Assembly (NCBI GenBank): GCA_903813345.2 | Contig: CAIIXF020000001.1 | Span: forward strand, 30,677,915 to 30,741,914 | Source: Owenia fusiformis | Lineage: Eukaryota; Annelida; Polychaeta; Sabellida; Oweniidae | Reading direction: 5' to 3' | DNA length: 64,000 bases | Shown: positions 12,301 to 23,880 of the stretch, piece by piece | Layout of the letters: each line of letters opens with the position of its first letter | Numbering within the stretch: position 1 is the first letter of the stretch | The notes under the pieces: generated by a model | Database searches by the model: none | The model's input: only the letters and a program-made list of their open reading frames with translations | Told to the model about the DNA's origin: nothing | Translations under genes and position numbers: made by a program

Positions 12301-14165
12301 GTTTGTCATGCAGGAAGATCTTCCCGGAATCAATCTAAAGTATCCAAGTAAAAAACTAAAGTCAAATCTTCCATAAAATAGTAGTATATAAAGCCTTTAA
12401 AAGGTACAATATTGTTGTACTATATCAGCTTTGTGAATGGTGGCATTGTCTTGGAATCAACCAAAAGTATCCAAATAAATAAATTCTCATTTTATGGTTC
12501 TTAATGAGGTTCCTGTTGAAAGATCCCTTGAAATTATCAAGGAGAAGTTAAAGCTACTGAAACCTTGTGAATCAAGATGTGGTGGTATCTCACTTCTCTT
12601 GTCTGTACATTCCAGAAATGTTTCTTGGTTTGAAAATCTCAACTTGTTGGTTTTTGTGCATGCTGGGTAAGGGTTTTTAGGTATGATGTTGTTCAGTTCG
12701 AATTACCAGAAAAGTGAGAGACCACATCTGGTTTAAAAATCTGATAAGCCACCAAAAGATACATGCTGTATTTAGTCTTGGAAAGGAGTTCATCCAAACA
12801 GGCCTAAGGATATTAAATTGTTAAAAAAACAGTCAAATGTAAATTCTGTGAAAGAAGTTGCGATTCAACAATACACAAAAGAATAACAACATCATATACA
12901 GTACATGTACTTACAAATGTCAAATATTGATTACTAAAACAAGGGCATTGGTAATGTTTTAGTTTATTTATTTTAAAATACATGTCAGCGAATATTGCAT
13001 ATTGTTTCATGTGTCTGAATGCTTGAATTGTTTATAATTGTAGGAGCTGAATAGTTATCTGAGTAGTAGGACATTCCTTGTGGGCTCCAGTGTTACACTT
13101 GCAGACCTCCTTATGTTCTATGGACTTCATTCAGTATATGTGAGTTGGTATACAGAGTATAGTTATTTTACATATATTGATAATCCAAATTGTAATTGTG
13201 GAGCTCCTCAGACAGAAAAACACTTTTTCTTTCAATGTCCTCTCATCAAAGGAAGTATAACCAAATTAAAAACTGATATTATGGATACAACTGGTTCTTC
13301 AGACGAACACTCAACTCAGAATGATCTGCTTTACTTAATGAAACATGGTTCTGAAAAATTTTCCCTTGATTTAAATTCAAAACTCCAAACCCTAATTGCT
13401 GAATTCATTGAAACAAACCTATGAGCTCTTTCCCCTCCTTAACAGTACTTTAAATAATTTTGTCCACAGAGATAGGTCCACCCCATGGTCAACCTCAAGT
13501 GCAGTATTAACCCCCTTGACCTTAGTCATATTGTATTTGTATAATCTTACTGTACCCTTCTATAATGCCATTGGGCGATTGAAGGGATGTATAATGTTAT
13601 ATCTTGTAATGAAATAAATTTATCTTAATAAAAAAAAAAAAAAAGTATAGTTATTATATTACGCAATATTATGTTAGGTTTTGTTAAAGAAAAGCCAGAA
13701 AATAACAGCACATACCTAGCTATATAAATATGTTACATACAGTGATACGTTAGTGCCTTGATTGGTTTAGTGCCTTGATGGATGCTCAATTTTATTCTTA
13801 TATTCTGGATCTTTAAGCCCTGTCTTTTGAGGTTAAGTCAACCATAATTTGTGTTTGATTCAATTTTTATAAGCTATTCATGTTCATGTTTCAGAGCGAT
13901 CTCAGTTATTTTGATAAACAGCGGTATATGCATCTCTCCCGGTGGTTCAGAATGGTGAGTAGCCATTAAACATGTTTTATGTCATCATTTGGTGCTACAT
14001 TGTAATCAGTTCATTTTTATAGTTCATTATTATACATGTATGTACATATACATGACATGTATTTATGTTTTGCAGATGCAGCTCACTTCAGGAGTAAAAC
14101 AAAAGTTAGAGACAATTCCCTTCCAAAGAAACCTTATATACCCCTGTCATGGTGTAGCTCATTGA
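9361..14165 (+). CDS. EEF1E1: Eukaryotic translation elongation factor 1 epsilon-1 (AIMP3/p18)
   Basis: Six exons join in phase: 9361-9441, 10897-10996, 12182-12285, 13044-13139, 13895-13954 and 14076-14165 (TGA). The product is 176 residues, against 174 in the human protein. The N-terminal part reads MWKNEIFQISRYFGV; the middle carries IATIAKYIAKNC and VDQWLEFR; the C-terminal GST-C-like half carries LNSYLSSRTFL, VTLADLLMFYGLHS and MHLSRWFR. These match the family hallmarks 'QQWLEYR', 'FTLADILLYYGLH' and 'NVSRWF'. The protein is a GST-fold scaffold of the multi-tRNA-synthetase complex, binding methionyl-tRNA synthetase, with a reported nuclear role in DNA-damage signalling. The start is the first ATG of the frame, about 300 bases beyond the TIR element. 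The fifth-exon donor (13140) has a LINE insertion 28 bases downstream. Confidence 0.94.
9442..10896 (+). other. EEF1E1 intron 1
   Basis: It contains the GTCACGC-rich repeat at 9700-10040, a long C homopolymer at about 9969-9995, and a degenerate AACTCAACCCCA/GTAAAACTCAACCCC short tandem array at about 10268-10380. No exon is seen. The last part (10400-10896) is plain AT-rich intron with a short G run near 10790. Confidence 0.65.
9700..10040. repeat. Repeat with iterated GTCACGC words
   Basis: GTCACGC or its complement GCGTGAC occurs about eight times in roughly 230 bases: near 9735, 9758, 9774, 9790, 9818, 9920 and 9941, among others. It is often followed by AAATACGC or ATTTGC. The block opens with CAGGCCTGTCAACTGTCCCGC, typical of the end of a hAT-like element, and ends after the poly-C tract. 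No far-side inverted terminus was confirmed. Confidence 0.55.
11967..12095. mobile_element. Short MITE with GGGGGCCATTAACAGAAAC inverted ends
   Basis: The left end GGGGGCCATTAACAGAAAC and the right end GTTTCTGTTAATGACCCCC are inverted complements with one mismatch, and the inner CGTAAAG/CTTTAC words also pair. Total length is about 125 bases, in the second EEF1E1 intron. No ORF. The target-site duplication is not clear. Confidence 0.68.
13168..13643 (+). mobile_element. 5'-truncated LINE insertion with 12-bp target-site duplication
   Basis: The 12-bp word AGTATAGTTATT stands at 13156-13167 and again at 13644-13655, flanking a 476-base insert that ends in an A-run (about 13631-13644). This is the structure left by target-primed reverse transcription. 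The insert's open frame encodes the tail of a non-LTR retrotransposon protein (to 13424) with a cysteine/histidine signature CNCGAPQTEKHFFFQCP. The frame continues into the duplicated target upstream only by chance. A 3' UTR of about 200 bases follows. The insertion is in the EEF1E1 sense direction, 28 bases past the donor of exon 4 (13140), and does not disturb the exon. Confidence 0.92.
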
Positions 14166-14861
14166 TGCTACCCTTACTATAGAACTACACAAATACAACT
14201 ACTGGTGTACAGGGTCACACCTTCATTTACTCTTTTGTGTGTGGATTTGTTGTTTTACTGGCTACTTGAATTTGCCTTTAGCATGTTATTATATCTAAAA
14301 TTGAATGAGCCAATGGAGCCCTACAATGAGTTATCCAGTTTAAACTTTACATAGAAGAAATATGAACAATATGCAATAAATTCAAAATTTTATACAGCAG
14401 CTGTACAGTATTTATATGAACTTCATCTCACCATGGAGCCTTTATTATCAACTATGACTAGGTTTCTTGTATTAAGTGTCCCCCCCTCCCTCTCTAGGTA
14501 AGGTAAATACAGGGATTTGATTCAAGGCATTCAAATCATAATTGGAATAAAAATTGTCAACTTTAACATCTAAAGTATAGTATTGTAAAACCAAGTTGGA
14601 TTAGTTGAGATGTTATATAATCATTCATTGCAACCTAAGAAAATAATGTTACCATTGCAAATAACAACTTCACTAGCAAAGCATATATCTTTGTGCAGAT
14701 GTTAAATGTATAATGCAACTATTAAACTAAACTGAGAGATTTTAAGAGAAAATTCCATATTCAAATGTAATAACAAGTCAGTTTGGGAGTAATAATTTGT
14801 AATATCAGGTAAATGAAGCAGTATTTTATTTATACTGTCTAATGATGTCATGTGTAAGAAG

Positions 14862-14880
14862 AATAAATGCAATAAATAAA
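14862..14880 (+). terminator. Candidate EEF1E1 polyadenylation signals
   Basis: AATAAA occurs at 14862-14867 and again within the overlapping AATAAATAAA at 14871-14880, about 700 bases after the EEF1E1 stop. An earlier AATAAA lies at 14375-14380. Which one is used cannot be told from sequence. Confidence 0.4.
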
Positions 14881-15114
14881 ATTACAAAATGATAATGTTG
14901 TGTCATATGTAATATGTATTTTGCAAGTTGGAAGTACTTGCTTGAATAACGCTGATAGAGAACCCATAATGAGGGCAGAGCTATCTGTGTCTATCTATTC
15001 TTCTCTTTCTACCAGTGTGCCATCTTTATATCGACCTAAAACCTCGGAACTTGTTGAAATACTAGTAAGTTTTCAAACATGACAAAGCGTCCACATTTAT
15101 TATTAGTTCAGCCC

Positions 15115-15300
15115 TGTATCTAGCTTTGCCAAGGGGGTTCACTTTTTAAAAAATTCTAGGGGGAGTTCAAATTTGACCCAAAATCACTTGAAAAGTGCAC
15201 AAAATGGTGAAAAAGTCCATGAATTCTAAAGAATGTCCGGCCAACGAGGGGTGAGGTTCGCTCGCACAAGAACCCTCTTGACTACCGAGCTGTAGTTGCA
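15115..15300. repeat. Dispersed repeat (GCCAAGGGGGT...CACTTGAAAAGTG family), copy 1
   Basis: Shares GCCAAGGGGG, CCCAAAATCACTTGAAAAGT and GTTGAAAAAC/GGTGAAAAAG wording with 23728-23880. The partner copy is bounded by GGCCTG words in inverted orientation (CAGGCCTGAAGCCAGC and CTGGCTACTGGCCTGCAG). It is probably a short DNA-transposon derivative. Confidence 0.55.
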
Positions 15301-16017
15301 AGTTTTTGAGAAATGTTTTTCAAATACATAGAAGGCATTTAATGATTTGTTCTTATATTGAATTGTATCAAAATCGACTTGCTGAATCTTTGATCATGGT
15401 CTATTTCTATTTGTTTAAGATGCAACAGGCACATTTGCCCACTATGCAAATTTCAATACATACATTTATATAAATATTAATAATAAATTGTCTATGAGTG
15501 TAAAAAGTTACTAAAATAGTTAATGTAAAATGCATTGGTTGACCATGGGCTAATGGTAAAATAAGTTTACTAAAAATTGTCCTTTTATATACATGAACTG
15601 ACCTGCAGTTATCTACATATTTCTAAGATGGTTAATCACAGAATGTTTAAATGTTGGCTCTTGTGAGTCTAAAATGTTCCCAGGTAATTTATTCCAATCC
15701 ACTATTGTTCTTGGTATGAAACTATATTTATATAAGTCTGTCCTGGTATTGGGGATTATGAATTTGAGGGGATGAGTTCCTTGTTGTGACGAATTTTACT
15801 TCAAAACAATCAACCTTTCATTCATTATATAAGAATAAAAATTCAGATAATATAAAGTAAATTATCACTTTTTGGGTAAATGATTATGACATAAGATTAA
15901 CATGTGAAATGCATGTCTCGTATACATGAATATTAGGAGATAGAAGATACGTTTCACATTTCGTGATTTGAATAACCCCGCCATAACTAACTTCCGCATC
16001 CGGGTCTCTCATCTAAA

Positions 16018-16041
16018 ATGGCTGCCCGCGCCACAAAGTAA
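16018..16041 (+). promoter_or_regulatory. Seven-codon upstream ORF before the zinc-finger gene
   Basis: ATG at 16018, in the context AAAATGG, opens a 7-codon frame (MAARATK) ending at TAA 16039-16041. It is 86 bases upstream of the main ATG at 16127 and out of frame with it. If the transcript starts before 16018, ribosomes would meet this ORF first, which could damp translation of the main ORF. The transcription start is unknown. Confidence 0.4.
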
Positions 16042-16126
16042 TTTTCGGAATTTCAATATTATTTTCCAAAATACTAACGTATTTGACGGTTATTCAATTG
16101 TACCATTGCCACACAAAGATAGCATA

Positions 16127-19100
16127 ATGTCTAAAGAATCTGAAAATTATGTTGTGTCGACTGTAGACCTTGTGTTACCTAAGCAAGTTGTGGATTGTGC
16201 TCACAAAATGTTACCGAATACGCAGTTCAAGTTGATTGCCATGGATCAGAGGGAAAACACCACATCGGAGATTAAGTTGTTCAAACAGGGTGACGAGTCT
16301 GTGAAGATAAATATAGTGGGTAAGTTTTAGGGCAAACTGATTTTCGTCTGCTATGCTGTACTTGGGGTGTATCATGACACCCCATAAATTTATCACACCC
16401 AAACATTTTTATGAGTAAATCCTGCTAGAGGATTACCCATATATTATTCTTGATTTAGATCAGTGCAACAATCAGTTTTGTGTAAAAAATTTTAGAACAT
16501 TTCCATCATGGCGTAATATATGCCACACCCTCAGGCCTGTACCCAGGATTTGACATAGGAGATAGGTTACCTGAAAAAGAAGATAGATATTATATCTCTT
16601 CTCTAAACAAGGACTGTCAGAGAGGTAATTGCCTACCCTGGCAGAAATCAGCTCTGAAATGACAATCTGCATGTCCGGCCTTCATTCAAGGCTGATTTTG
16701 TAGAAAACAGATCTGTCGATCCCACATGGGAGTTTTTACCCTACTACTTTTTTCAAGGCCTGACTGCGTCGCTAACATGCTAAATATAAGAGTTAGCTGA
16801 CGTTTGGGAGTCTGACTTACCTTCTAAAGGTTAGAACCCGAATCTTAATGAAACCATATCACCTTTGTTCCGTCAACCATGGAGCATTTGCCACAACATC
16901 CAAGAGGTAAATCATGGATCGAGAAAATGAATGATTTCCTTGTAAGTTCCGGAAGTTTCAATACGAAAAATTACCGAACATATGTGAAAACCGAATATTT
17001 GTTCGTTGTTTTCACGATTTACAGGTTCGTTTGTTCTTCAATGTTTTGGTCTAAATTATAAAGCATCACCAACAGGTCTTACTCTATTAATCGACTAATA
17101 CAGCAGACGGCTCATATTTCTACGTAGCATTTCATTCAGACCAATAGTGGGAGTGTAGATCACGCAGTTTCGTTCGTTGCGTACTTCACTTGAAATTGGT
17201 AATTTTAAATATTGACTACTTCACTTAGCTTGGCGGATGTAGAACATTGCTTAATATTCTTTTAATTTTCACACCAGACATGCTTGGTTGACACGTCAAC
17301 AAAGTAAAGTTCAAGGGTCAATGCGTTATTTCGTGATAACTACAACGCCTTCCCGGAAGTCAACATTGATGAAAAATGAAAAAGTCGGAAAAGCATTTAC
17401 GCTAATTTCTATCAAATGCTATGTTTATGCATCATCATCGACGCAACAAAGGTGATATGGTTTCATTAAGATTCGGGTTCTAACCTTTAGAAGGTAAGTC
17501 AGACTCCCAAACGTCAGCTAACTCTTATATTTAGCATGTTAGCGACGCAGTCAGGCCTTGAAAAAAGTAGTAAAGATACATGCTTGAGTAGAAATTAATA
17601 TATCGTTATGTTTTTATGTTTTGATTTCTTGCCGCGAATTTAAAACGGAAGTGAACGTTAAGTACAGACTGAATAAATGCATGTTCGTTCATTCGACAAT
17701 GAATATATTTTATTTCATGAATAACCTAATATTTGTTTCTGAATAGGAAAAACGGTGGCATGTCATGGTTTCAAATCTAAAAATAAACAAAGTCGAAAAA
17801 ATTCGAGAGAATCATGATTATTTGTAAATATTCAACATGTTGAGCCTTATTTACGATTCAAATAAAGGTGAGAGATCATAATTATTTGTTTTTGTTAGGT
17901 ATCGTTGTAAACACATTGTAGTATTGACCTAAAAAAAAATCGCGTCCTAAAAACGGAAATATTTTCAATTTTTGCGTCCTCCAAATTATTTTTGAGTCCT
18001 TAACATGTACGGGACGCCGTTAATGCAAGCCCTGGTATATTCATAATGTACATGAATGACATTTGTATATTTCAGATTTTTTAGTTTTTTGTGCAATAAG
18101 CCTGTGCCATCTTGTAATTTGAAGAATTCCCGCCATGTTAATCTTATTGAAAATAACATGGCAGAGAAGCATCCAAATATAAGAGGCCACACACTTTATA
18201 AGCCAAACTAGAAGCAACCCAAGATAAACAAATGTCATTCATGTACAATAGGAATATAGTTTTCCATATATTATTGCAAAATGTTATTTTGATTTCTTAT
18301 TTTTAGCTTTTACTGACGCAGTTAAACAGTGAAATGGACTCTAAATAATAAGGAATCATGACAACTTTGCAATATTATATGGAACAGTTCATATTTGCAA
18401 AACGTTTGTTTATTTCATTTGGATTGCTTGTGGTTTGGCTTACAAATACGGACCTCTTCTCCGATATGTAATTTTCAAAAAAGTATCAATCCGAAGCTCC
18501 ATAAATTGCATGAGGCTACTGGCTTACTACACATGAATAATTCATCTGAAACACAAAATTGTTGTCTAAAATGTGAATGTATTTTTTCATATGATATTGC
18601 ACATGGTTCTTTGATTGCTTGTTATCCCATTGAACAAAGTTTGGTAGGGATATTATAGTCATTGAAGTCGACCATCTGTCTACCTTCTATTATAATATTC
18701 TATTTACCGGTATTTAGAAATGAGTCATCCTTTATCTCAACTAAAGTAGAACCTCTGAGATGGGAAATCTAATTTGACATTTCTTACATGAAACATTTTT
18801 TTGTTGTTTCAGTGAAAGGACGTAAGGTAAAGATTCACCAAGATGACACACCCAAAGATGTTCAGGAAACCTCAGGTATTATACTATGGTTGTCAATGAA
18901 ATACTAATACTTATAGTACCACATATACCTAGAAGATGCTTTCTACTTCAAGGCATTTCATCCCTTGGACATTTCACCCCATTTTACCTCTTAAACATTT
19001 CCTAGACATTTTACCTCTTAAACTTTACACCCCGTGAATAATTCAGACCCTTGACATTTCACCATCAATATTTCAATATTTTATTCCTACATAATTCATT

Positions 19101-22100
19101 GCAAGATTTATCATCATCAGACCTGAGTAGTGAGTATTAATAGTGCATATTATGTATTATCTAAGACATTTCTTATCACCACATTTCGCTTTTAAGTTAA
19201 ATATAATTGATTATAGGGTGGCTGATGTAGCTCCAACATGAATATGTACAAAATTACTAGCAGTATCTTGAATAGGAAATCGAATACTTGTGTAAATTCA
19301 GTTAAAATTCAGTAATAACCCAATCCATGACATTTTACATTTACAGAGTCCCAAATTCAAAATTTTGGATAATTTATTTGTCTTGATTTTATCCCACTTA
19401 AAAGTGCTTAAAAGTGAGGCAAGTGAAAACTCACACCCTTGCAATGTTCATCAAAATAAAACCATGTACATGTAGTGTAATTTCTCCAAATATTAAAAAA
19501 AGTGAACAATAAATGTTTAATCATCATCTATCTGAAATATGATGCCAATAAAAATTGATGATATGAGAGCAAAAATTTCAAGACTTTTTGGACAACCCTC
19601 GTATATACTTATATATGGGGATGAAACATCCAGAGGGTGAAATGTCTGAGGATCAAATGTCAAGGGGTGTAATGTCTACCAGTCAATCTATGAATTCTCT
19701 TTTGTTCCCTTTTTGTCATATTAAAAAAAATCAAGTTTGTTAAAGTATAATCGTTTTATTATGTACTGCACAAAATCATTTTCATCAATTTGACATATGA
19801 AACTAAAGTACCTCCCTGCCACTTGGAAAATGAAACTCTAAATGTAACACTGGTCTTATATATTATTCTAGAACACAATGTTGAAGGTGATGCTGATGAA
19901 TGCGATGTTGGTAAAGACCAGTCACCAACGCCTGAAACATCTACAGGTTAGTCAGAATGAAAGGCAAAACAGATATAACTATACTTCTCATTTACTCATG
20001 CGAATAATAAGATTTCTAATGTATATCCAGCGAACTGATATTTTATTGGCAGATGTATTTACTGGAATGTATGTCTTGTTTACTTATAATATTTATAATA
20101 ATTGCTGAATGTTATGTCAGTCATACAACATGTAGCTTTGTCATAATTTACACATCAGACATCTTGGATAAGTTCTAAGTAAGGTTGAATTTCTGATTGA
20201 ATACTACTAAAATGACTAGTTGTTCAACTTCAAAGTGAATCTGAATATTGCACATACACTATTTGGACAACTTTTGTATGTTTGACTTCCAGGTGATGCC
20301 TCATCGGTGCGGAGATCTGGTCGGAAACGTAAAGCAAGTGCTGTGATACGGCAAGCAGGTATAGCATCCCTTTCTGAGACATTTGATGAAGAAGATGACA
20401 TTGAACCGCCCTCTCCATCTACCCCACAGGCAACTCCAACTAAGAAACCTCGTAATATCTCCACCCATACTGTAGTACATGATAAGGACAGTGAAGTTAA
20501 TGAAGCAGTCGCTGCAGCTGAAAATATACATGGACATGGTCCAGAGTTTATAGTACGCGAAGACGATGAGGTTGATATGCCAATGGGTGCTGGTGCATCA
20601 CCACGCATCCAACAGAACTCAAAATGTAAAATGTGCGCTAAAAGCTTCAAGAGTATCTGGATGTTTAACAAACATCTTGATGATGTACATGTAGATGACC
20701 CAGGTTTCGCAGAGTATAAAAATGAGATTGAAGTTGAGCGTAAATTAACAATGAAAAAACCATCATACAAACGTGAATTCAACGTTCCATGTAAGTTTTG
20801 TAAGAAGTTGTTTAAAGAGGAAGCAAGTGTACTTGAACATACCATAATGAAGCACAGTGAGGAAGAATTCTTTGAGGAATACCAAGAGGAGCTTAAGGAA
20901 AGAATGAAGAGCACCTGTATTGAGTGTGGCAAAGTGTTAAGCAGTCGCTACCTGCTGAAGCAGCATCTACATTTGATACACGAGATACGTGAACCTCAAC
21001 AATGTCAGATATGTGGTAATTATTATAAAGATTCTGAGAGACTTCAGCTTCATATTAAGAGGACCCATGAGACTCCTGCAGGTCGGCATTTATGTCATCT
21101 CTGTCCCTTGGGCTTCAAGCACCCAGAGTATCTTAAAGACCATGTCAACAGTGTTCATTATAAAAACTGTAAACAGACTTGTAATATATGTGGCAAGGAA
21201 CTAGCCTCCAAACGAATACTACGTTCACATATGAAAACTCACTCTGATCAAAAAGATTTCCAGTGTGGTGAATGTGGTCGAGAGTTTAATGTGCGTCGAA
21301 ATCTTCTCCGTCATATTATGTTAGTCCACAAGCGTAATGAGATTGACTTCATGTCCTGTCCCCATTGTGAACGAAAATTCAGTGCGAGAAGCAACTTGGC
21401 TCAACATATTAAAACAGTCCATGAGGGCCAAGGTGGTAAAATGATTTGTGAAATCTGTAATCTGAAATTTCGTCGCAAAGCTGAATTTGACCTCCATATG
21501 TCTAACCATAGCACTCAGTCACGTAACTTCAAGTTGATGACTGTTGGTGGTAAAGAAGTTACCGCCGTCAATGAGGGCCAACCACTCTACATTCAGATGG
21601 TAATGGATGAATCAAACCCAGATTCTTCGGAAAAGGTGTTTTACACTGTTAACATGGATAATCCAGAAAATCCAGGAGAGACAATAGTTGTAGAAAATGT
21701 AGAAAGTCTGCCTGTGAGTGAAGATGCAAATGGAATTGAAAGCGTTCATATTCTAGAAAATGGGGAAGAAGTCCATATGCCTGAAGGGGCACAGATGATT
21801 CAGCAACCAGATGGAAGCATCCATTATACCATTCCCAATTCTGTTAATCTATCAGAGGAAACAATTGCTAACTCAATAGCACCATCAATTTCTTCTGAAA
21901 GTGTGGTAACTACGGAAACTGCTACTCAAGATGTTGCAGCCATCTTGTCCAGTTTAGGTGGTGCAGCGAGTGGAGTTAATGTTGAGGATGCTAATACAGC
22001 AGCCAATATCCTTGCAGATATAAATGCTGATATGGATACCCAGACAGGAGTACTTCTAGCAATGAAAGACTCTGATGAAAAAGTTATTTTGGTGTCTGAT

Positions 22101-22115
22101 ATCAATCAAGTATGA
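16127..22115 (+). CDS. Nine-finger C2H2 zinc-finger protein
   Basis: Four exons join in phase: 16127-16319, 18813-18875, 19872-19946 and 20293-22115, giving 717 residues. Residues 1-115 hold a non-finger N-terminal region (FKLIAMDQRE, KINIVVKGRKVKIHQDD) whose family I do not recognise. A basic stretch RRSGRKRKAS at about 117-126 looks like a nuclear signal. Nine C2H2 fingers lie at about residues 222-516: CKMC, CKFC, CIEC, CQIC, CHLC, CNIC, CGEC, CPHC and CEIC, each followed by the H-x3/4-H pair. Linkers mostly differ from TGEKP. After the fingers comes a Gln/Glu/Ser-rich acidic tail of about 200 residues. The protein is probably a DNA-binding nuclear regulator; its orthology and target are unknown. 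Upstream in-frame codons before 16127 lack an ATG. Intron 1 holds a long foldback element. Confidence 0.9.
16742..17572. mobile_element. Foldback element with 133-bp arms, TA-flanked
   Basis: The arms 16742-16874 and 17440-17572 are inverted complements with a single mismatch that I can find (C16870). Both ends read TACTACTTTTTTCAAGG with a terminal TA, consistent with TA target duplication. The 565-base interior has no transposase-like ORF; the longest frame is 60 codons and unrecognised. The near-perfect arms suggest a young insertion or recent conversion. It lies in intron 1 of the zinc-finger gene. Confidence 0.9.
18036..18341. mobile_element. GAGTCCATTTCACTG MITE, truncated copy in opposite orientation
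   Basis: From TATATTCATAATGTACATGAATGAC through to GTGAAATGGACTC at 18341 this is a reverse-oriented relative of 5961-6351, followed by TA. The outer part of the left arm is missing: unrelated sequence abuts at about 18035. The inner region matches copy 1, for example CTTATAAAGTGTGTGGCCTC on the minus strand. Confidence 0.8.
18350..18660. repeat. Diverged relative of the same MITE family
   Basis: Directly after the copy above, words such as GGATTGCTTGTGGTTTGGCTTA, CGGACCTCTTCTCCGATATG and CATATGATATTGCACATGGTT track the order of features in copy 1 (GGATTGCTTCTAGTTTGGCTTA, GTGGCCTC, TATATTATTGCACAATGGT), but with much divergence. It is probably an older member; limits are approximate. Confidence 0.5.
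18950..19690. repeat. Foldback-like block with CATTTCACCCC words at both ends
   Basis: The left end (18950-19075) repeats variants of GACATTTCACCCC and ACATTTTACCTCTTAAAC. The right end (19610-19690) carries the complement: GGTGAAATGTC, GGGGTGTAATGTCT. These short iterated words in opposite orientations resemble foldback arms built of simple repeats. The middle is AT-rich filler. It is in the second intron of the zinc-finger gene. Confidence 0.5.
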
Positions 22116-22705
22116 ATTGTCTCAGGACAGAAACCTGTAAGATAAACATAATCAAATGGGTATTGGAAGCTATATTGGAAAAATTAACTCTCATGAACTT
22201 GTTTCATCAGCTTGTGCACGCTGGCTTGACAGTCAGTAGTGGTAGTCTCCTTTAGTAGATGCCTTCCTTCTACATAGACATGGGATTGAAATATATATTG
22301 TATTTATTCTACATGTATATATATTTGCAAGTTTTCACTACAAGTTGTTATGGTATAATGTTATAATTTATGCATAGAATGAATGTATAAATCTGATAGT
22401 GTAATATAAATGAAGGCAGTAATGTATTTTATGTATAAATTAGAGGTTTGAATTATTGAACAATACTCGAGTACATTCATGGGATTAGTCGATTTGACAG
22501 CTTGAAGATCTGTAAATATATAAAGGTACCTTGTTGGACACAATACGTGACCACTGATATTTGATTTGATTTGATAAATTCATGTACGATGTACTGTTCA
22601 ATGATGATACATTTTGTTCTACATACATGTTACTTTGTATATATCTATATGATCTATATGACCATTCTGTTGTATATGACTGCTATTTGTTATGGGTATC
22701 AGGCC

Positions 22706-23137
22706 TCGCGCTTAACTTTTTTTATCAGGTAGTTGTTTCACTACTTAGTGAATTTTCCAGGTAGCTATGCTAGGTAGTGATGATTTTGATGAAAGTTGTC
22801 TTTATTCTTATGACTTAGCAGCACAATAATAACATATTGCATTGTAAATAAATGTATACTTACACAGATATTGCTATGTTCTAAGGCAATTTGCATACAC
22901 ATTTCATTGACCGTTAAAGAATGAAGTTGACTATCATTGGTCTGCTTTCGCACAATTGTAAAAGTTGTGATTCAGCTCGAACAAGAATTAACAAAGATCA
23001 GCTGATCGGCAAATCAATCGAAAATCTGTATATTTTCACATGGAGAGGTACTAGTGTAGTTAGCTAGTTGGAGGAATTGACAAGTAGTGTTTTTGGAAAA
23101 ACAGGTAGCAAATCACTACCTTAGCAATGCTAATTTC
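22706..23137. mobile_element. MITE with CAGGCCTCG termini
   Basis: The left end CAGGCCTCGCGCTTAAC and the right end GCTAATTTCGAGGCCTG are inverted complements at their outer nine bases. GGTAT borders both sides. The interior includes GGTAGT and CACTACC words in both orientations but no ORF. The termini resemble short hAT-derived elements. Confidence 0.6.
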
Positions 23138-23727
23138 GAGGCCTGGGTATGTTCGTGTCAAAATAAGATTATTTTGCCCTTGTTATGTACCTACAGTGTA
23201 TAAGTAAAATAGTCAGTGAAACAGTTTGAAGTTCTCTGACATGACATGATTGACTTCATGTCGATGAGGTGATATTACCTTTATAGCGGAACACTACTGG
23301 TCCTTAGGGTGTTCCACGAACAAAGGTTTTACTGTAGTTTGATTGAAAAAAATTCTTGACGATTTTGCTAGAAAGTTAGCAAGGAAGTTAGTGAGGAAAC
23401 TGTCCTCGTATAAACAATATCCTGTACATAATGTGTATGAATTGATTGATTGAATTTAGAGTGATTTATTATGGTTGTTAAATATGCACATAGATATACA
23501 GAATTTACAGTAACTGGAATAATATATTTATATTCAAATATATATTGCTTAGAAAATCAACAATTGTGAGATGTTTTCATTGCTACTTTTTCCTTGTTTC
23601 TGAAAAATCATTTAATCCTCAAAATATCACCTTTTTGGGAATATTATCATTAACAGAGTTTTCAATGCTGCGATTTATGTTCAGAAGAATCATTTTGAGT
23701 TTCATCTTCTCAGACTTTAAGTTCAGG

Positions 23728-23880
23728 CCTGAAGCCAGCATCTGCCAAGGGGGTACAATTTTTTAAAGAAAGCCAGGTGGTTGACATTTGACAACTTTGG
23801 CCCAAAATCACTTGAAAAGTGCTCAGAATGTTGAAAAACTGCATGATTTTTGCTGGAACCCCCCTGGCTACTGGCCTGCA
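23728..23880. repeat. Dispersed repeat, copy 2 of the 15115-15300 family
   Basis: Carries CAGGCCTGAAGCCAGC at the left and CCTGGCTACTGGCCTGCAG at the right, an imperfect inverted pair, with CCAAGGGGGT and CCCAAAATCACTTGAAAAGTG inside as in copy 1. Confidence 0.55.

Larger units (their letters stand above)
14166..16126. other. EEF1E1 3' region and upstream of the zinc-finger gene
   Basis: It holds the EEF1E1 3' UTR, a dispersed repeat near 15115-15300, AT-rich filler, and, from about 15950, a GC-richer stretch that is likely the promoter and 5' UTR of the zinc-finger gene. Confidence 0.55.

Noticed and set aside
13080-13424. A single 114-codon gene on the plus strand
   Set aside because: It is a chimera: the first part is EEF1E1 exon 4, the rest is the LINE fragment downstream of the donor and the target duplication.
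15968-16126. In-frame upstream extension of the zinc-finger gene
   Set aside because: The first codon at 15968 is TTG, there is no ATG in that frame before 16127, and the segment looks like 5' UTR.
20216-20932. 238-codon minus-strand frame opposite the zinc-finger exon
   Set aside because: It is the antisense shadow of a real coding exon. Its Ser/Leu/Cys-rich content follows from the opposite strand, and no domain is visible.
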